Shown piece after piece: positions 60,769 through 64,000 of a stretch of 64,000 bases of DNA. A model generated the notes under the pieces. It did no database searches, was not told where the DNA came from, and was given only the letters and a program-made list of their open reading frames with translations. Where the stretch lies: contig NZ_LBIA02000001.1 of assembly GCF_001006325.2 (NCBI RefSeq), positions 2,729,501 through 2,793,500 of the forward strand, in the 5' to 3' direction. How positions within the stretch are numbered: the first letter of the stretch is position 1; each line of letters opens with the position of its first letter. This DNA comes from Afipia massiliensis. Its GTDB lineage: Bacteria > Pseudomonadota > Alphaproteobacteria > Rhizobiales > Xanthobacteraceae. The position numbers and the translations under genes were made by a program.

Positions 60769-60849
60769 CGTCATTGCGAGGAGCGAAGCGACGAAGCAAT
60801 CCAGTCTTTCTCCTTATGGCTGGATTGCTTCGCTTCGCTCGCAATGACG
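60769..60849. repeat. Palindromic intergenic repeat, copy 2
   Basis: Arms CGTCATTGCGAGGAGCGAAG... to CCAG (60769-60804) and CTGG...CGCAATGACG (60820-60849) form a nearly perfect hairpin with a 15-base loop. It is the same element as at 46242-46330. It lies between the convergent BKACE and hydratase genes, where it could stop transcription from both sides. Confidence 0.9.
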
Positions 60850-60899
60850 TTCTTCTCTGACGATCGCAATTCCAAGGCCTAAAGAACGATCGGGTAACT

Positions 60900-61691
60900 T
60901 TAGCGACCCTTGAACACCGGCTTGCGCTTTTCCATGAAGGCGGCGCGGCCTTCCTTGTAGTCCTCGCTCTTGAAGCACGCGTCGACCAGCTCTTCGCAGC
61001 GCTTCATGTTGCGCATGAGTTCGTCCTTGCAGGCTTCGCCGACGATGAACTTAATCGAATCCACCGTCAGCGGCGCGTTGGCGGCAATCGTGGCGGCGTA
61101 GTTCTTCACAAAGAATTCGAGTTCGTGGTTTTCGACGATGCGGTTGACGAGGCCCATTTCGACGGCTTCCATCGCTTCGAACATTCGCGCGGTGAAGAAA
61201 ATTTCCTTGGTAAAGGACGGACCGACCACGTCCATCAGTCGCTTCACGCCGGGATAACCGTAGCCGAGGCCGAGCTTGGCGGCTGGCACTGCGAAGCGCG
61301 CGTCCTCCGAACAGATGCGCAGGTCGCAGCAGCTCGCCAGCCCCATGCCGCCGCCGACGCAGAACCCGCGGATCATTGCGATGGTCGGCTTCGGAAACTC
61401 ATGCACGCTGGCATAGGCGGCCTCGACCGCCTCGTTGTATTTCTTCACGCCAGCCTCGGTGGCGCGCTCGTCGCCGAACTTCGAGATGTCCGCGCCCGCG
61501 ACAAAGGCCTTGTCGCCCGCACCGGCCAGCACCACCACGCGGATGCTGTCGTCCTTGGCGTACTCGGTCATCAGCCGGGTGCAGGCTTCCCACATCTCCA
61601 GCGACATCGCGTTGCGGCGCTCGGGATTGTTGAAAATCACATAGCCGACGTTGCCGTCCTTGCGGGAGATCACCTTGTCGGTCGAAGCCAT
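60900..61691 (-). CDS. Crotonase-superfamily protein lacking both hydratase glutamates
   Basis: Protein of 263 residues, with oxyanion loop GDKAFVAGADISKFGD and VGGGMGLASCCD. The first catalytic glutamate position is glycine and the second is alanine (FAVPAAKLGLGYGYPG), so standard hydration chemistry is unlikely. It may be an isomerase, hydrolase or decarboxylase-like member of the superfamily. It begins a minus-strand group with a CoA transferase, suggesting that it handles the CoA ester made there. ATG 61691 has AAGGAACAC upstream. Confidence 0.88.
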   Translation of the reverse strand: MASTDKVISRKDGNVGYVIFNNPERRNAMSLEMWEACTRLMTEYAKDDSIRVVVLAGAGDKAFVAGADISKFGDERATEAGVKKYNEAVEAAYASVHEFPKPTIAMIRGFCVGGGMGLASCCDLRICSEDARFAVPAAKLGLGYGYPGVKRLMDVVGPSFTKEIFFTARMFEAMEAVEMGLVNRIVENHELEFFVKNYAATIAANAPLTVDSIKFIVGEACKDELMRNMKRCEELVDACFKSEDYKEGRAAFMEKRKPVFKGR

Positions 61692-61709
61692 AGCCGTGTT
61701 CCTTAAAAT

Positions 61710-62894
61710 TCAGACGACCTTGCTTTGCTGAAGCGAGGCGATCTCCTGTTCATTGAAACCGAATTCCGTCAGCACCTCAAAGGTCTGTTCACCGACAAGG
61801 GGCGGGCGCGCGGCCATGCGACTCGGCGTGCGCGACAGCGTCACCGGCTGGCCGACGAGGTGCTTGCCCGCGTCGGGCAGTTGCTGCGCGATGCCGAGAT
61901 GCTTGACCTGCGCGTCATCGAACACCTGATCGATGGAATAAATAGGGCCGCACGGCACGCCGGCGTCGTTGAGGATAGTAACCCATTCGCCGGTGCTGCG
62001 CTTCGCCATATATGTCCCGATGGCGGCGTTAAGTACGTCGCGGTTCTTCGAGCGCAGCGCGATCGTCGCGTAATCGGGATGTGTCAGCAGATCCGGCGCA
62101 TCGATGGCCTGCGCAAAACGCTCCCAGATCCGCCCGCCGGTGGTGGCGATGTTGATGAAGCTGTCGCTGGTCTTGAACACGCCGGTCGGGATGCTGGTCG
62201 GGTGGTTGTTACCCGCCTGCTGCGGCACATCGCCATCGACCAGCCAGCGTGCCGCCTGGAAATCGAGCATGAAAATCTGCGCCTGCAACAGCGAGGTTTG
62301 TACCCATTGGCCTTCGCCGGAGACGTCGCGCTCCAGCAGCGCTGTCATGATGCCGAGCGCACAAAAGAGGCCTGCGGTCAGGTCAGCAACCGGAATTCCG
62401 GCGCGCACCGGGCCTTGTCCCGGCAATCCGGTGATCGACATCAGCCCGCCCATGCCTTGCGCGATCTGGTCGAAGCCGGGACGCTTGGAATAAGGGCCGT
62501 CCTGCCCGAAGCCGGAAATGCTGGCATAGACGAGGCGCGGATTGATCGCGCGCATGCTGGCGTAATCGATGCCGAGCTTGTCCTTCACGTCGGGACGGAA
62601 GTTTTCGACGATCACGTCGGCCTTCGCGGCGAGGCGCTTGAACACCTCAAGCCCTTTCGGGTCTTTCAGGTTCAGCGTCATCGCGCGCTTGTTGCGATGC
62701 AGGTTCTGGAAATCCGGGCCGTGGCGCGGACCGCCGGGCTGCTCGCTGTCGGCAAGGTCGGTCGGCGCTTCGATCTTGATGACGTTCGCGCCCCAGTCCG
62801 ACAATTGGCGCACGGCGGTTGGCCCGGAGCGAATCCGGGTCAAATCCAGTACCGTGAAGCGCGAAAGGGCGGACGAGGCGCGCGGAAACGTCAT
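61710..62894 (-). CDS. CaiB/BaiF family III CoA transferase
   Basis: Class III CoA transferase of 394 residues. It has VLDLTRIRSGPTAVRQLSDWGANVIKIE, NLHRNKRAMTLNLKDPKG, VIVENFRPDVKDKLGIDY, and the KRPGFDQIAQGMGGLMSITG segment whose aspartate is the expected covalent site. It moves CoA between acids without ATP. It precedes the crotonase gene by 18 bases and follows the GlcG-like gene, so these genes are likely one unit. Acceptor and donor acids are unknown. Confidence 0.92.
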   Translation of the reverse strand: MTFPRASSALSRFTVLDLTRIRSGPTAVRQLSDWGANVIKIEAPTDLADSEQPGGPRHGPDFQNLHRNKRAMTLNLKDPKGLEVFKRLAAKADVIVENFRPDVKDKLGIDYASMRAINPRLVYASISGFGQDGPYSKRPGFDQIAQGMGGLMSITGLPGQGPVRAGIPVADLTAGLFCALGIMTALLERDVSGEGQWVQTSLLQAQIFMLDFQAARWLVDGDVPQQAGNNHPTSIPTGVFKTSDSFINIATTGGRIWERFAQAIDAPDLLTHPDYATIALRSKNRDVLNAAIGTYMAKRSTGEWVTILNDAGVPCGPIYSIDQVFDDAQVKHLGIAQQLPDAGKHLVGQPVTLSRTPSRMAARPPLVGEQTFEVLTEFGFNEQEIASLQQSKVV

Positions 62895-62911
62895 CGAGTT
62901 CTCCGAAGAGA

Positions 62912-63346
62912 TTATCCGGCGTTGCCGACGAGGCCAGCGGCGGCGATACCGGCGAGTGCTGCGGTTTCGTCGTTGTCGGAGGTGTCGCCGCTGATGCCGA
63001 TGGCGCCGAGCAGGTTGCCGTCCTTGTCATTGATCAGGACGCCGCCAGGCACCGGCACCAACGCGCCGCGCGCCATGGTGTTGATGGCATCGACGAAATA
63101 GGGCTGTTCGTTGGCGCGCTTGAAAATCGCGCGCGATCCCATGCCCAGCGCGAGCGCGCCGTAGGCCTTGCCGTGGGCGACTTCGCCGCGCAGCAGGCTG
63201 GTGTTGTCTTCAGCGATGAACGTCTTGAGCGTGCCGCGTGCGTCGAGGATGGCGATGGCCATCGGCTTCAGCTTCATTTCCCGGCATTTCGCCAGCGCGG
63301 CGTCGGATATCTTGCGGGCAACGTCGAGGGTCAGGTCAGTCATCAA
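62912..63346 (-). CDS. GlcG/HbpS family protein
   Basis: Small protein of 144 residues of the GlcG/HbpS (DUF336) fold: LTLDVARKISDAALAKCREMKLKPMAIAILDARGTL, AHGKAYGALALG and the GGVLINDKDGNLLGAIGISGDTSDNDE block. The family includes a haem-binding protein, PduO-like domains and GlcG of glycolate loci, with no settled common function. It sits between an FeS/FAD-type oxidoreductase subunit and a CoA transferase gene, an arrangement reminiscent of glycolate/2-hydroxyacid oxidase loci. Confidence 0.9.
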   Translation of the reverse strand: MMTDLTLDVARKISDAALAKCREMKLKPMAIAILDARGTLKTFIAEDNTSLLRGEVAHGKAYGALALGMGSRAIFKRANEQPYFVDAINTMARGALVPVPGGVLINDKDGNLLGAIGISGDTSDNDETAALAGIAAAGLVGNAG

Positions 63347-63367
63347 ATACGTCCTTTGTGGGATAGC

Positions 63368-64000
63368 TTATGAAAGTGCAGGGGCTTTCGCCGCGCCATT
63401 GTCCAAGCTTATGGCAAGGACGCGGGCGACGTGCAATGCGCCACGGCCCGAACCGTCCCTGATTTGATGGCGGCAGGACGTGCCGTCGGCCACGATCAGC
63501 GCATCATCGGCCGCCTTGCGTACAGCGGGCAGCAGGGATGCCTCCGCCATGTCCATGGAGACGTCGTAGGTCTCGGCGCCATAGCCGAATGCACCGGCCA
63601 TGCCGCAGCAGCTGGATTCGATCTTTTCGACCTTCAGGCCGGGCACCAGCCGCAGGATCTTCTCGACCGGCGCGAAGGCCCCGAACGACTTCTGGTGGCA
63701 GTGGCCGTGCACCAGCGCGTTCTTTTCAATGGCGCCGAGCGGCAGTTTCAACTGGCCAGTCTCTGCCTCGCGCACCAGAAATTCCTCGAACAGCAGCGCG
63801 TGGGCGCTGACCTTCTTCGCGGCATCGTCAGAACGCAGCGACAGCAGTTCGTCGCGCAGGGTCAGAAGGCAGCTCGGCTCAAGCCCAACGACGGGCACAC
63901 CGCGTTCGGCGAACGGAATGAGCGTTTCGACGACGCGCTTGAGTTCGGCTTTTGCATTCTCGACAAGCCCCGCCGACAGGAACGTGCGTCCGCAACACAG
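63368..64000 (-). CDS. Iron-sulfur/CCG-domain oxidoreductase, C-terminal part (cut by window end)
   Basis: The frame is open to the last base of the window: 210 codons are visible, and the first ones read LCCGRTFLSAGLVENAKAEL, a Cys-Cys-Gly (CCG) block. A second CCG block follows (VEKIESSCCGMAGAFGYGAETYDVS), with VGLEPSCLLTLRDE and HGHCHQKSFGAF between. This is the cysteine-rich C-terminal domain of FAD-linked oxidases of the D-lactate/2-hydroxyglutarate dehydrogenase type, or of GlcF/GlpC-like subunits. The N-terminal part lies outside. It is 21 bases from the GlcG/HbpS gene and likely co-transcribed with it. Confidence 0.85.
   Translation of the reverse strand: MCCGRTFLSAGLVENAKAELKRVVETLIPFAERGVPVVGLEPSCLLTLRDELLSLRSDDAAKKVSAHALLFEEFLVREAETGQLKLPLGAIEKNALVHGHCHQKSFGAFAPVEKILRLVPGLKVEKIESSCCGMAGAFGYGAETYDVSMDMAEASLLPAVRKAADDALIVADGTSCRHQIRDGSGRGALHVARVLAISLDNGAAKAPALS

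Overview
The window is a high-GC, gene-dense stretch of chromosome from an alphaproteobacterium, most likely of the Bradyrhizobium/Afipia/Rhodopseudomonas group. The reasons are strong third-position GC, the complete glpR-glpD-glpSTPQUV order known from rhizobia, several LivFGHMK-type ABC transporters coupled to acyl-CoA ligases, and two copies of a short palindromic repeat (CGTCATTGCGAG...GAAGCAATCCAG) that I associate with this family. No tRNA, rRNA, IS element, phage gene or CRISPR array was seen. Almost all genes are catabolic, transport or regulatory.

Layout. (1) 1-7263: two Liv-type permeases (the first cut by the window edge), a CoA ligase, an NTF2-like protein, an enoyl-CoA hydratase homologue, two adjacent acyl-CoA dehydrogenases and a CHMI-type isomerase. 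This looks like a chain-shortening pathway for a CoA-activated bulky or cyclic acid. (2) 7260-20567: a second catabolic island. A leftward unit holds a ferredoxin, a ferredoxin reductase and an IclR regulator. A rightward unit holds a Rieske oxygenase, a glutamine-synthetase-like gamma-glutamylation enzyme, a binding protein, an amidohydrolase, LivHMGF-type transporter genes and protocatechuate 3,4-dioxygenase pcaHG. The divergent promoter region carries repeated ATGTTCG/CGAACAT half-sites. I propose uptake of an aromatic amine acid (such as an aminobenzoate), gamma-glutamylation, dioxygenation to protocatechuate and ring cleavage. (3) 20713-25789: an AraC regulator, then a TonB-dependent siderophore receptor, a PepSY membrane protein, a 63-residue membrane protein and a truncated PPOX flavoprotein remnant.

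(4) 25807-28764: an Lrp regulator divergent from an AceE/MdeB-like 2-oxoacid dehydrogenase E1. (5) 28873-37494: the glycerol locus glpR, glpD, glpS, glpT, glpP, glpQ, glpU, glpV, closed by a strong terminator. Its two ATPases are complementary degenerates that would form one canonical ATP site. (6) 37841-49521: LivHMGF, a long-chain-type acyl-CoA synthetase, a binding protein, then a kinase-like protein, a small partner protein and an ACAD10/11-like dehydrogenase. These last three resemble the LvaA/LvaB/LvaC 4-hydroxyacyl-CoA module. An enoyl-CoA hydratase and an AraC regulator follow.

(7) 49518-60740: a GST, two acyl-CoA dehydrogenases on the minus strand, and a divergent plus-strand unit with two BKACE enzymes, a CoA ligase, both subunits of a biotin-dependent acyl-CoA carboxylase and a hydratase. 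The set resembles Atu/Liu (terpenoid/leucine-type) carboxylation pathways, with BKACE enzymes where an HMG-CoA-lyase step would be expected. Two large hairpins lie between the divergent units. (8) 60900-64000, minus strand: an enoyl-CoA hydratase homologue lacking both catalytic glutamates, a CaiB/BaiF CoA transferase, a GlcG/HbpS protein and the C-terminal part of a CCG-domain iron-sulfur oxidoreductase that runs off the window.
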